Part shown: positions 8,882 to 18,415 of the stretch, in pieces
Layout: each line of letters opens with the position of its first letter
Numbering within the stretch: position 1 is the first letter of the stretch
Origin: Pseudarthrobacter sp. NBSH8
Lineage (GTDB): Bacteria > Actinomycetota > Actinomycetes > Actinomycetales > Micrococcaceae
Assembly: GCF_014217545.1 (NCBI RefSeq)
Contig: NZ_CP043178.1
Span: 3,472,001 to 3,536,000 of the forward strand
Direction of reading: 5' to 3'
Length of the DNA stretch: 64,000 nucleotides
Notes under the pieces: model-generated
Database searches by the model: none
What the model was told of the DNA's origin: nothing
Seen by the model: only the letters and a program-made list of their open reading frames with translations
Translations under genes and position numbers: made by a program

Positions 8882-10174
8882 TTACTTCTTTTCGCTGTCC
8901 AGGAACTTCTGGAAGGCCTCATGGGCCGAGTCCGCCGCGGCAGAGGCGTCGGCGCCGGTGATGCTGGCGACGATCGGCTCGCCCACGATTTCGCGGGCCT
9001 TGCCGACCGTGACTACCTCGGGACGGTCGTGGCCAACACCGTTTTTGGCGCTAACGGCAATTGCTTCAGCAAGGTCCTTCGGGTACGTGGAAGTTCCCGC
9101 GGAGTCAGCCCAGACGGAGGCGCGGGGTCCCGGGACGCCGGCTTTCTGTGCGGCCAGGGTGCGTTCCTTGCTGGTGGCCCACTGGATGAATTTCCAGGCA
9201 TTGTCCTGGTTGCCGGAAGCCTCGTTCACGGCCAGGCCCCACGACGGGATGTTGTACGGCTTGGAACCGGCGGGACCGGCGGGCAGTGCGGCGAACCCGA
9301 CGGTGTCGGAAACTTTGGACTTGGCCGGATCGGTGGCGTTCTTGTAGAGCGAGTCTGCCTCGGTGTAGAAGGCGGCCTTGCCCTGCGTGAAGATTGCCAT
9401 CGCCTCGGGCCAGCTCATGTCCGTGCTGACGTTGGCGGGGCCGTAGTTCCTGATCAGGCCGCCGTAGTAGGCGTAGGCCTCTTTGGCAGCGGCCGAGTTG
9501 ACCGTGGACTTGCCGCTGGAATCGGTGAAGTCGCCGCCGAAGCTGTAGAGGAAGCTGGAGAACTGGGTGACGGCAGCGGACTTGCCGGTGCGGGCCACAA
9601 AGCCGGCGGTGTCCGGGTTGGCTTCCTTGATGGCCTTGGCGGCCGCTTCCAGCTCCTCCATGGTCTTGGGGACCTCAAGGCCAGCGGCCTTGAGCAGGTC
9701 CTTGCGGTAGTAAAGGACTTCGCGCTCGGTGATGATGGGGACGCCCACCACCTTGCCGTCAGCCGTGGTGGCCTTGACCGGGCCCTCCTGGTAGTCCTTC
9801 CAGTCCCAGCCGGAATCCGAGGAGACCTTGCTGGTCAGGTCCGCGAGGTAGCCGTTCTTCGCGAATGCTTTGCCTTCCTGGAGCGGGCGGTACATCATCA
9901 CGTCGATCTCGTCGCTGCCTGCGTTGAGCTTGACGTTGTACTGGTCCGAGAGCTGGTCTTCGCCGAGCTGGGTCAGCTCCACCTTGAGCCCGGAGGACTT
10001 TTCAAATTCCGGGATGGCGGCCTTGATGCCTTCGGTCCACACGTGGTTTGCGAGGGTTACCCGGACGATGCCGGATTCCTTTGCGTCGCTGCTGCCGCTG
10101 CCGCCGCAGGCGGTCAGCCCCATTGAAAGTGCCGCGGCGACTGCCGCGTATTTCATTACTGAACGTCGCTTCAT
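8882..10174 (-). CDS. extracellular solute-binding lipoprotein of a sugar ABC transporter
   Basis: A 430-residue family 1 (CUT1) binding protein. The signal peptide MKRRSVMKYAAVAAALSMGL ends in the lipobox LTACGG, so the mature cysteine would be acylated. The body has the usual fold markers, such as ITEREVLYYRKDLLKAAGLEVPKT, the SWPEAMAIFTQGKAAFY region and a hinge-like PSWGLAVNEASGN. The ATG follows an AAGGGAG ribosome site. It is the first gene of the operon and is followed by two hairpins that may keep its message more abundant than that of the permeases. Confidence 0.9.
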   Translation of the reverse strand: MKRRSVMKYAAVAAALSMGLTACGGSGSSDAKESGIVRVTLANHVWTEGIKAAIPEFEKSSGLKVELTQLGEDQLSDQYNVKLNAGSDEIDVMMYRPLQEGKAFAKNGYLADLTSKVSSDSGWDWKDYQEGPVKATTADGKVVGVPIITEREVLYYRKDLLKAAGLEVPKTMEELEAAAKAIKEANPDTAGFVARTGKSAAVTQFSSFLYSFGGDFTDSSGKSTVNSAAAKEAYAYYGGLIRNYGPANVSTDMSWPEAMAIFTQGKAAFYTEADSLYKNATDPAKSKVSDTVGFAALPAGPAGSKPYNIPSWGLAVNEASGNQDNAWKFIQWATSKERTLAAQKAGVPGPRASVWADSAGTSTYPKDLAEAIAVSAKNGVGHDRPEVVTVGKAREIVGEPIVASITGADASAAADSAHEAFQKFLDSEKK

Positions 10175-10214
10175 GACGACTCCCTTGGTTCGAGGCTGAC
10201 GTCACTGTCCAGCC

Positions 10215-10236
10215 ATCTACAAATGCATCTTTACAT
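10215..10236. promoter_or_regulatory. imperfect palindrome in the dgo/gntR divergent region, candidate operator
   Basis: ATCTACAA-ATGCAT-CTTTACAT is a 22-bp imperfect palindrome centred on ATGCAT (5 of 8 matched positions per arm). It is placed 41 bases upstream of the binding-protein start, between the two divergent promoters, where a FadR-type regulator would be expected to bind. Confidence 0.35.
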
Positions 10237-10309
10237 CTGCTCTGGAAGAGAGCATAGGCAAATAAGGCAGACTTAAACAACCCCTTTCAGCAACCAGTAT
10301 GATTTATCT

Positions 10310-11139
10310 ATGAAAACCCCAAAGGCGGAGTCCCCTACTGACCGGCATACTTCGTTGGTTCAGAGCCTGGGGCTCGCCATTGCAGAGGGGTTCCTTGCGC
10401 CGAATTCGGTAGTGCGGCTGGACGAGCTGGAGGCGCAGCACAAGGTGTCCCGCTCCGTGGTCCGGGAGGCCGCCCGGGTTCTGTCATCCAAAGGCATGCT
10501 GGCGTCCCGCAGGCGGTTTGGCACTGTTGTGCAGCCCGAAGAGGCCTGGAACCTTTACGATCCCCAGGTGATCCGCTGGCGGCTGGCCTCGTCCCGGCGG
10601 TTGGAACAGCTGCAGGCGCTGAACGAGCTTCGCGGCGCGATCGAACCGCAGGCCGCCCGGCTAGCGGCCGGACGGGCGTCCTGGGACGCCGGCAGCGATC
10701 TGGTCTCCCTGGCAGCTCGATTGTGGTCGGCCGGCCAGCGCGGCGACAGCGACGGTTTCCTCCGCCTGGACGTGGAATTCCATGCCGCCGTCCTCAAGGC
10801 ATCCGGCAACGCCATGTTTGCCCAGTTCCAGACACTTGTGGCCGAGGTCCTCACCGGCCGGACGGAGCACGGGCTGATGCCCCACCTGCCGCATCACGAA
10901 GCGCTGCAGCTGCACGTTGACGTGGCCAGCGCCATCCAGCGGGGAGAAGCCGCCGCCGCGCATGCCGCCATGAGCAGGATCGTGGAACAGTTCGCCGAAG
11001 AAGTTGGCCATATCTGGTCCGAGCACCACCAGGGCGAGGCGCCCGACGCGCCCCGGCAGCAAACAACCCCTCAGCACACAACAGAGGCCGACGGCGCCCC
11101 CCAATTGCCGCCGTCGGCCTCCTCTTCCCTCGCGGACAG

Positions 11140-11143
<4 letters not shown>
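10310..11143 (+). CDS. FadR/GntR family regulator, probable dgo operon repressor
   Basis: The N-terminal winged helix contains VVRLDELEAQHKVSRSVVREAARVLSSKGM, and the all-helical FCD ligand domain follows (LNELRGAIEPQAARLAAGR, FLRLDVEFHAAVLKASGNAMF, HHEALQLHVDVASAIQRGEA). It contains the Asp/His pattern that binds a metal in many sugar-acid sensors. It is divergent from the galactonate operon, which is the usual DgoR arrangement. The last ~35 residues are low-complexity and lie over a perfect 12-bp hairpin, and the stop overlaps the stop of the convergent subtilase. Confidence 0.85.
11085..11120. terminator. hairpin inside the 3' end of the GntR gene
   Basis: Perfect 12-bp arms AGGCCGACGGCG (11085-11096) and CGCCGTCGGCCT (11109-11120) with a 12-nt loop. 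It sits within the final codons of the regulator and just before the convergent subtilase stop, and it looks like a terminator swallowed by the reading frame. Confidence 0.55.
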
Positions 11144-12996
<1,853 letters not shown>

Positions 12997-13133
12997 GGTG
13001 GGGTCCTAGCGTGGCGGTCTGGATTGATGTTGGCGGCAACAAATCCCCGCCTATCACCAGATTAGGAGCCCGGCACACACCGATGCGGCGAATTGAGCCG
13101 ATCCTGCGCCAACCCTTCGGCACCTGCGGAATT

Positions 13134-13157
13134 CTTGAGGAACCCGTCTTCCTCAGG
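13134..13157 (-). terminator. weak hairpin after the epimerase gene
   Basis: Arms TGAGGAA/TTCCTCA (13136-13142, 13149-13155), extended by two further pairs and enclosing a 6-nt loop, lie between the epimerase stop and the subtilase start. On the minus strand they would follow the adk-epimerase operon. Confidence 0.35.
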
Positions 13158-13183
13158 GGCGTGATTTTTCAGTCTTCCCCGCT

Positions 13184-14056
13184 TCAGTCCTCCGTGGGCG
13201 TGGTCCTGTTGGAGTGGTAGGTCCGCCACGTATGTTCAGGCTCGAAGCCCAGCAGGCGCCGGGCCTTGTCGATCGAGAGCATGGTCTCGTGTTCGCCCAA
13301 CTCCCTGGTCACCGTGACGTCGGGGAACACCTCCGCGGCAAGGCTGGCGCTGGAACGCGTCATCACGGTGTCCGCGTTCGCGACGATGAAAGCCTCGAAT
13401 CCAGGCTGCCCGTTTTCCAGCGCACGCGCCACAGCCTGCGCGCCGTCGCGCCCGTCAATATAGCCCCAGAGGTTCCACTTGCGCAGCGCGGCGTCGGCAT
13501 CGAACGACGGGAACCGTTCATAGTCCTCAGGATCCATCACGTTCGAGAACCGCAGGCCCGTAATACTCAACTCCGGATCCCAGCGCGTCAGCTGGATCGC
13601 CATCTGCTCCTCAAGGTGCTTCACCAGGGAGTACGTGCTTTCGGGCCGGGCCGGATAATCCTCATCCACCGGAATGTAAGGCGGATCGACGTCAAACGGC
13701 AGTCCCAGCACCGTCTCGCTGGAGGCATAAACCACCTTCTTGATCCCGGCCCGCCGGCACGCCTGGAAGACGTTGTACGTGGAGAGCATGTTGTTCTCGA
13801 ACGTGGCGGCATCCGGAATGATGCCGGGCGCCGGAACAGCACCGAGATGGACGACCGCGTCAAACCCCGAGTGCCGGTCGTCGAGACCCAGAAACACGTC
13901 AAGGACCTCGCCATAGTTGCGCAGATCCACGATCGCCAACCCGTGGTCCCGCTCCCCCGCACGATCAAGGTTCAACACCTGGTGGCCATCGCCGGTCAGC
14001 CTGCGGACCACATGCCGCCCCAATTTTCCGCTTCCGCCGGTCACTGCAATTCTCAT
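13184..14056 (-). CDS. NAD-dependent epimerase/dehydratase (extended SDR)
   Basis: A 290-residue extended short-chain dehydrogenase. The Rossmann motif is VTGGSGKLGRHV, the active-site strand is VVYASSETVLG, and the catalytic STYSLVKHLEEQ has the YxxxK pair. It resembles the uronate dehydrogenase/UDP-sugar epimerase branch. Its start overlaps the adenylate kinase stop (ATGA), so the two are coupled. The substrate is unknown. The pairing with a nucleotide kinase could be functional or simply an operon of convenience. Confidence 0.85.
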   Translation of the reverse strand: MRIAVTGGSGKLGRHVVRRLTGDGHQVLNLDRAGERDHGLAIVDLRNYGEVLDVFLGLDDRHSGFDAVVHLGAVPAPGIIPDAATFENNMLSTYNVFQACRRAGIKKVVYASSETVLGLPFDVDPPYIPVDEDYPARPESTYSLVKHLEEQMAIQLTRWDPELSITGLRFSNVMDPEDYERFPSFDADAALRKWNLWGYIDGRDGAQAVARALENGQPGFEAFIVANADTVMTRSSASLAAEVFPDVTVTRELGEHETMLSIDKARRLLGFEPEHTWRTYHSNRTTPTED

Positions 14057-14643
14057 GGGGTTACCCGGGCGGCCAGGAACTTTTCGAGGGCGGCAATGGC
14101 ACGAGTGGTGATGTCGCCCGGGTCACCGCTGCCGTCCACCGAAACCACCATTCCCCGGCCGGCGTAGACCGCCACGACCTCGTGGGTTTCGCGATTGTAG
14201 AGGTCCAGCCGGTGCCGGAACACCTCGATGGTGTCGTCCTTCCGGCCCTGTTCCTTGGCCCGCTGAAGCATCCGTTGCTCAAGTTCGGAATCCGGTGCGC
14301 GGAGTTCCACCACGGCGTCGAGGCGGTGGCCCTGGGAAGCCAGTATGTTGTCCAGTTCCATGACCTGGGGAGCTGTCCGGGGGTAGCCGTCCAACAGGAA
14401 ACCGGGTTGCAGATCGGCGTCGAGAAGCCGGTCCTTGACCAGGGCGTTGGTGAGCTGGTCCGGGACAAAAGCACCGTCGTCGAGATATTTGGCGGCCTCC
14501 ACACCCAGCTGCGTCTCCTGGCTGACATTGGTTCGGAAAATCTCGCCCGTGGATACCGTCGGGATGCTGAAGTGCCTGGCGATGTGCTCCGCCTGCGTGC
14601 CTTTGCCCGAGCCGGGCGGCCCGATGATGAGCATTCTGGTCAT
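14053..14643 (-). CDS. adk: adenylate kinase family protein, extra-operonic copy
   Basis: A 196-residue short adenylate kinase. The P-loop is IIGPPGSGKGTQAEHIA, the AMP-site stretch is STGEIFRTNV, and the LID-proximal region is FLLDGYPRTAPQ; RKDDTIEVFRHRLDLYNRET carries the second arginine set. The long zinc LID is missing, as in other short actinobacterial Adk proteins. The essential adk is usually in the secY ribosomal cluster, and none of those genes is nearby, so this is probably a paralogue. It is first in a two-gene unit with the epimerase. Confidence 0.85.
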   Translation of the reverse strand: MTRMLIIGPPGSGKGTQAEHIARHFSIPTVSTGEIFRTNVSQETQLGVEAAKYLDDGAFVPDQLTNALVKDRLLDADLQPGFLLDGYPRTAPQVMELDNILASQGHRLDAVVELRAPDSELEQRMLQRAKEQGRKDDTIEVFRHRLDLYNRETHEVVAVYAGRGMVVSVDGSGDPGDITTRAIAALEKFLAARVTP

Positions 14644-14735
14644 GTTCTTGTCCCTCCGCGGCGTCCTTGCCGGCTGGTCCTGGGTCCATCGTCGGCAGCG
14701 CCAACGTGAGCTTCATTCTGCCCACAAGTCGCAGC

Positions 14736-14777
14736 ACAACGCCAGCCTCCGGGAAGGGATCCGGAGGCTGGCGTTGT
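14736..14777 (-). terminator. strong terminator of the secreted-protein cluster
   Basis: Perfect 17-bp arms beginning ACAACGCCAGCCTCCGG (14736-14752 and 14761-14777) with an 8-nt loop, 14 bases beyond the stop of the last secreted-protein gene on the minus strand. Confidence 0.8.
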
Positions 14778-14790
14778 AGTGCAGAGAGGC

Positions 14791-16053
14791 TTAGAACCTC
14801 GAGGTGGACGTTGAAGCGGGCGAAACGCCTACGGCTTGGTTACCCGAGTTATCGGTCACGCCGGCCGGCGGCGCCACCGTGGGGGAAGACGTTGCCACCC
14901 CGGTACTGGCGGATCCGCTACGGGCGCCCAAAGTGATGGTCAGTGTTTGCGTGTCACTATTCCAGGCTACCTTTGACGCGTTGCCACCGCTTCCGCTCCC
15001 GGTGAAGGTCAGGGATCCAGAGCTCACATAATTGGCACTAAGTGTCACGGGGCCGATGTTTGGCGTACAAGCTGCTCCGGCAGTGGTGACCGTGAGAATG
15101 TTCGTGCTACTAATGGTCACCGTGACCACGTTATTGCCGGCTATGTCCGGGGGCTGCACGCCATTGACCCATGAGCTGCAGATGGACGCGCTGTTGATGT
15201 CAGCGGAGTACTTAATGCTGACAGTGTCCCCCTTTTCGGCGGTTCCTGCGGTGTTTCCGGTGGCATTGTTCAAGGAGACCACTGCGGTAGGTGCCACCGT
15301 GTCCTTGGCCGACGTGGCCGTTGTCGCAGCGCTGGCGCTGCCGGCCGCATTGGTGGCCACCGCCGTGTAGGTGATAGTGCCGTCCTTGAACGCTGAGAGA
15401 TTGAAGTTCGTGCTTTGGACGGAGCCGTTTGCAGTCAGCGTTTGGGTGGCCGTCTGTTGCTGCGTCCCGGCAGGCGGGGTGTCGGTAACTGTAATTGTTA
15501 CCGAAGATCCAGACTCGGCGGTAACGCTGACTGGGACACCGGCAGCGTTACCGATGTTGACGATGGCGGGAACACTTAGCGTTGGTGCCGCTGGCGGAGT
15601 GGCGGCCGCGATGGTTACTCCTATGCTGCGTGCGCTTTCCGGTCCCGCCCAGGATCCGAGGACCGGGGTGACGGTGTAATACCAGGTACCGCTCGGCAAT
15701 GCAGCCTCGCTGCAGGTCCGCGCTGTGACAGTCCCCGAGCAGCCTCCCCCGGCGGCAACTTTGGTGCCCCCGGTCGCTGACGAGTACCGGGCAACGGTGT
15801 AGCTGGAGACCTGCCTGCCCGCCGCCGTCGCGCCTTGCGCCCAACTGACGGTGGCGGCACCTGCCGAAGCGGACGCCGTCGGAGCCACCACGGCGAGGAT
15901 GGAATCAGCTTTGGCCCTGCCGTCATTGCTGCTGAGGGTCTGCCAGTAGGCGCTGGCAGCCGGGCCGCCCCACGAGATGACGAGGGCAGCCGCGACGATC
16001 CCGGCCACGCGGACCTGCCTGCGCGGCCGCGGGGTCTGGATGGGGCGGGTCAT
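14791..16053 (-). CDS. secreted beta-domain protein with AYW motif after the signal segment
   Basis: A 420-residue exported protein not assigned to a named family. Residues 1-35 form a twin-Arg-rich positive stretch and a hydrophobic segment ending ASAYWQTL; Ala-Tyr-Trp right after the hydrophobic stretch is the hallmark of the SipW-type signal peptides of TasA/CalY-like matrix proteins. A fibronectin III-like domain (VSWAQGATAAGRQVSSYTVAR to SIGVTI) is followed by Ig-like repeats (PPAAPTLSVP; KDTVAPTAVVSLNNATG) and a Ser/Thr-rich tail. Its ATG overlaps the preceding gene's stop (ATGA), and it ends the cluster before a strong terminator. It could be an adhesin or the tip protein of a fibre; this is inference from the architecture. 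Confidence 0.7.
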   Translation of the reverse strand: MTRPIQTPRPRRQVRVAGIVAAALVISWGGPAASAYWQTLSSNDGRAKADSILAVVAPTASASAGAATVSWAQGATAAGRQVSSYTVARYSSATGGTKVAAGGGCSGTVTARTCSEAALPSGTWYYTVTPVLGSWAGPESARSIGVTIAAATPPAAPTLSVPAIVNIGNAAGVPVSVTAESGSSVTITVTDTPPAGTQQQTATQTLTANGSVQSTNFNLSAFKDGTITYTAVATNAAGSASAATTATSAKDTVAPTAVVSLNNATGNTAGTAEKGDTVSIKYSADINSASICSSWVNGVQPPDIAGNNVVTVTISSTNILTVTTAGAACTPNIGPVTLSANYVSSGSLTFTGSGSGGNASKVAWNSDTQTLTITLGARSGSASTGVATSSPTVAPPAGVTDNSGNQAVGVSPASTSTSRF

Positions 16054-16562
16054 TTCCGTGCCTCCAAAGTGACGGGCAAACTGAACGTGGCGCCCTGGCA
16101 GCCTGACAGCGATGCAGTAGACATGGTGGCGGCGCCCGGCAGTGTGATCAGCACCGACGAGTTCGCGGGAATAGTGATTATTGGGGCCAACGGAGCGGCA
16201 GGTTCAGCGAACGTCACTCCGGTGCCGGGGGTGGTGCAGCCGGGGTGGTTGGTGTCCGCCGTCGCGGCCCCATTGCCGCGGATGGCATAGACACGCACCG
16301 CGTGGCCGTTGGGGTTGTACGCCCGGACAGCAACATCCGCGGTGCCGCCCGGGACGAGGGTGGTCTGCGGGGTGTCTCCCGCAACAAGGGCTTCTACGGT
16401 CACGGTTGCCATGGTGCCGTTGGTGGCGGCTCCCGATCCGGCACCCACTGTGACCCAGTAGGCATAGGCTCCGCCCACACCGGTGACTAGGCAGAGTGTG
16501 ACGGTTGCTGCCGCAGTCCTGGCAACCAACCGCGCGGAGGTCTTTCCTGGCGTCCGTGTCAT
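16050..16562 (-). CDS. secreted AYW-motif protein, small
   Basis: A 170-residue exported protein. The signal segment MTRTPGKTSARLVARTAAAT ends GGAYAYWVTVG, giving the Ala-Tyr-Trp motif. The mature part is beta-rich, with PGGTADVAVRAYNPNGHAVRVY and a cysteine pair HPGCTTPG and LSGCQGATFSLPV. The second cysteine motif, C-[KQ]-G-A, is shared with the two proteins encoded upstream. An AGAGGGGAACTGAG ribosome site precedes the ATG at 16562, one base after the upstream stop; the frame extends to 16610, but that region belongs to the upstream gene. Role: probable subunit or chaperone-like partner of a surface structure. Confidence 0.72.
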   Translation of the reverse strand: MTRTPGKTSARLVARTAAATVTLCLVTGVGGAYAYWVTVGAGSGAATNGTMATVTVEALVAGDTPQTTLVPGGTADVAVRAYNPNGHAVRVYAIRGNGAATADTNHPGCTTPGTGVTFAEPAAPLAPIITIPANSSVLITLPGAATMSTASLSGCQGATFSLPVTLEARK

Positions 16563-16563
16563 C

Positions 16564-17403
16564 TCAGTTCCCCTCTCCTGCTCCGGAGTAGGAGAGCTGG
16601 AGCGTTGCACCCTTGCAGCCGTCCTGGTTCGAGGTAGTGTCCAGCATGGCGATTTTGGGCCAGAGTGCCGGCGGTATACCCAGCGATTGGAGCGAGCTGG
16701 ACCCCTCGGGGACCGCGAGCGGGAAGGGGCCGCTGTAGTTGGTCACCACGTAGTCGTCCTTGGTGCAGGGAAGCGCCGCCGCCACTGCAGACTGAATCCG
16801 GGTGACACCTGTGATGGAGACCGACAGGCTGTTCAACGCCAGGGACTTGTTGTTCGGATTGGCAAAGGCAAGATTGAGCGGAACTCTTGCTCCCGGAGTG
16901 AGCTGCGCGCCCAGGTTCCCGGAGATGCTGAAGGTCTTTTTGGACGATTGGACGTAGAGCTGGACCACAACGGCGGCAGCTTGGCTTGCCCCGGCCGCTG
17001 TGGCGATCGTCAGGTCTGCTTTGCCGTCCGGAGTGGAGGCCGAGGTCGCCACCGTCAGCGTGACCGTGGCCGTTTTGCCCGAGGTGAGCGAGACGGACGA
17101 GGGTGCGAAGGCCGCAGACGTGCTGGCTGGCAAACCCGAGACCGAGGGAGTGACGCTGCCGCTGAACCCGTTCGTGGACGTCAGGGACACTGAATAGTTG
17201 ACCGGGTCGCCCCGGTCAATCGTCCGGCTGGAGGGGTTTACCTGGATGGTGACGCCCGTCTTATTTCCCTGGCTCCCGCCCTGGCTGGCCGCGAAGATGG
17301 TGCCCGCAGAAACAAGCATCACCACAAGACCCACCAGCAGCACCTTCGCTGCAGTGGTGGTTCTTCGCATGACTGTGCGGAAGTACCCAGAATCATTCTG
17401 CAC
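16564..17403 (-). CDS. membrane-anchored secreted protein with COG1470-type Ig domain
   Basis: About 279 residues. A positively charged head and one hydrophobic segment (VLLVGLVVMLVSAGTIFA) are followed by an Ig-like domain of the COG1470/NEW3 kind (VTIQVNPSSRTIDRGDPVNYSV to TLTVATSAS). A second beta domain ends in QDGCKGATLQLSYSG and carries the C-K-G-A motif of its neighbours with an upstream partner cysteine in AALPCTKDD. Unlike the other three cluster proteins it lacks Ala-Tyr-Trp. The GTG at 17403 has an AGAAGGG ribosome site; an ATG at 17430 is possible. It may anchor or organise the small AYW proteins. Confidence 0.65.
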   Translation of the reverse strand: MQNDSGYFRTVMRRTTTAAKVLLVGLVVMLVSAGTIFAASQGGSQGNKTGVTIQVNPSSRTIDRGDPVNYSVSLTSTNGFSGSVTPSVSGLPASTSAAFAPSSVSLTSGKTATVTLTVATSASTPDGKADLTIATAAGASQAAAVVVQLYVQSSKKTFSISGNLGAQLTPGARVPLNLAFANPNNKSLALNSLSVSITGVTRIQSAVAAALPCTKDDYVVTNYSGPFPLAVPEGSSSLQSLGIPPALWPKIAMLDTTSNQDGCKGATLQLSYSGAGEGN

Positions 17404-17452
17404 GTTCAGCCCTTCTGGCCTGTTCTGCATTGAGTGGGAGGAGGTGGAATTC

Positions 17453-17485
17453 GCCAGCGGGGAGGTTCTGCTCCTCCCCGCCGGC
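17453..17485 (-). terminator. intercistronic hairpin after the first AYW gene
   Basis: Arms GCCAGCGGGGAGG and CCTCCCCGCCGGC (12 of 13 paired, 7-nt loop) separate the first secreted-protein gene from the rest. It would lower read-through or protect the first message. Confidence 0.6.
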
Positions 17486-17493
17486 GAAGACTG

Positions 17494-17952
17494 TTAGACG
17501 CTGCCGACAGTGATGGTGACGATGGCGCCCTTGCAGGCGCCCTGGTCGGCCGTTGCGCTGTCATTGAACGTCAGGGTTCCGCTGCCCACAGAGGTTCCGC
17601 TTGCGCCGGCGGCGACCGTGGTGCTGCTGGTCACGGCAGTGACTCCGAACCACGATGCCAGGCAGTTTGCCGGATCGCTCGTGGACACCGTGGCCGTCAA
17701 GGCACCCACCTTGGTGCTGCTGGTTGTTCCATTGTCAGCCGTGTATGCCACCGGGACGCTATTTCCCGGCGCAAGTCCGTCTGCGAATGTCGCGTGCAGG
17801 GTCACGGTGCCGCCGCCTGTCGAGTTGGTCGCGGTACCCGCACCTGAGCCGGTGGTGGTCCAGTAGGCGTAGGCAGCGCCGCCGCCGCCTGCCACCAGTG
17901 CCAGTGCACCGGCTGCTGCGAGGACCCGATTCTTCTTTGTCATTTTGCGCAT
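17494..17952 (-). CDS. secreted AYW-motif protein, probable major subunit
   Basis: A 152-residue exported protein. The head MRKMTKKNRVL leads into a hydrophobic stretch ending GGAAYAYWTTTGSGAGTATN, a textbook SipW-type signal with Ala-Tyr-Trp. The mature part is small, Thr/Ser/Gly-rich and beta-predicted, with cysteines in DPANCLASWFG and QGACKGAIVTITV. The ATG at 17952 follows AGGAGTCTCTACC, a strong site; codons upstream to 18222 look non-coding. It is first in the cluster, smallest, and followed by a hairpin, which fits a highly expressed structural subunit in the manner of TasA. No SipW-like peptidase is in the window. Confidence 0.75.
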   Translation of the reverse strand: MRKMTKKNRVLAAAGALALVAGGGGAAYAYWTTTGSGAGTATNSTGGGTVTLHATFADGLAPGNSVPVAYTADNGTTSSTKVGALTATVSTSDPANCLASWFGVTAVTSSTTVAAGASGTSVGSGTLTFNDSATADQGACKGAIVTITVGSV

Positions 17953-18415
17953 GGTAGAGACTCCTTTGGCTGGGGGTAGAAACAGATGCTGAGACGCACA
18001 GCCATCGGGAACCACTAAGGCACCTTGCTTCCGGCTGATCGATGACGCCCATACTTCCCGGCCTCGGTGGTCCCAACAACACGTAGGAGTACTGAACTTT
18101 TGCGGACCTCCCCCGAAACGACCTCTTAGATCAGGGGCCTGGTACTCAGTTTTCGCCGCCAAGGCGGGACGTTTCAAGCCCGGATGCCACGCTGCCGGAC
18201 CCGCGTGCGGTACCGCCCGCACGGCAACCGGTAGTACATGAATCCTCCACAGCCTGGCCCGCCATATGGCGCCCCCAAGGCTCTGACCTGTATATACTTC
18301 TGGTTATCGGTTTAGCAGCAGGCCGTTGGACAGTTCGTCGATCCAGCGACCGTCGCCACCGTTTGCCACGACGGCAGGTAGAGCGGGAGTTGCCGGCTCG
18401 TTTTGACCTGAGCGA
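17953..18415. other. 463-bp divergent intergenic region without a gene
   Basis: The region separates the AYW cluster (minus strand) from the GAF-ANTAR gene (plus strand). It holds a 7-bp stem with a 6-nt loop, CGTGCGG-TACCGC-CCGCACG (18204-18223). On the minus strand a long imperfect stem GGACCACCGAGG/CCTTAGTGGTTC lies 80-140 bases before the first cluster gene and suggests a structured leader. I could not match it to a known riboswitch. Promoters must lie here but none is clear. Confidence 0.4.

Noticed and set aside
17953..18090. Possible c-di-GMP (GEMM-like) riboswitch in the leader of the AYW cluster
   Set aside because: A TTCCCGATGG stretch on the minus strand recalls the end of the GEMM-I motif, but the conserved core around GGGACGCAAAGCC is absent and the stems do not line up.
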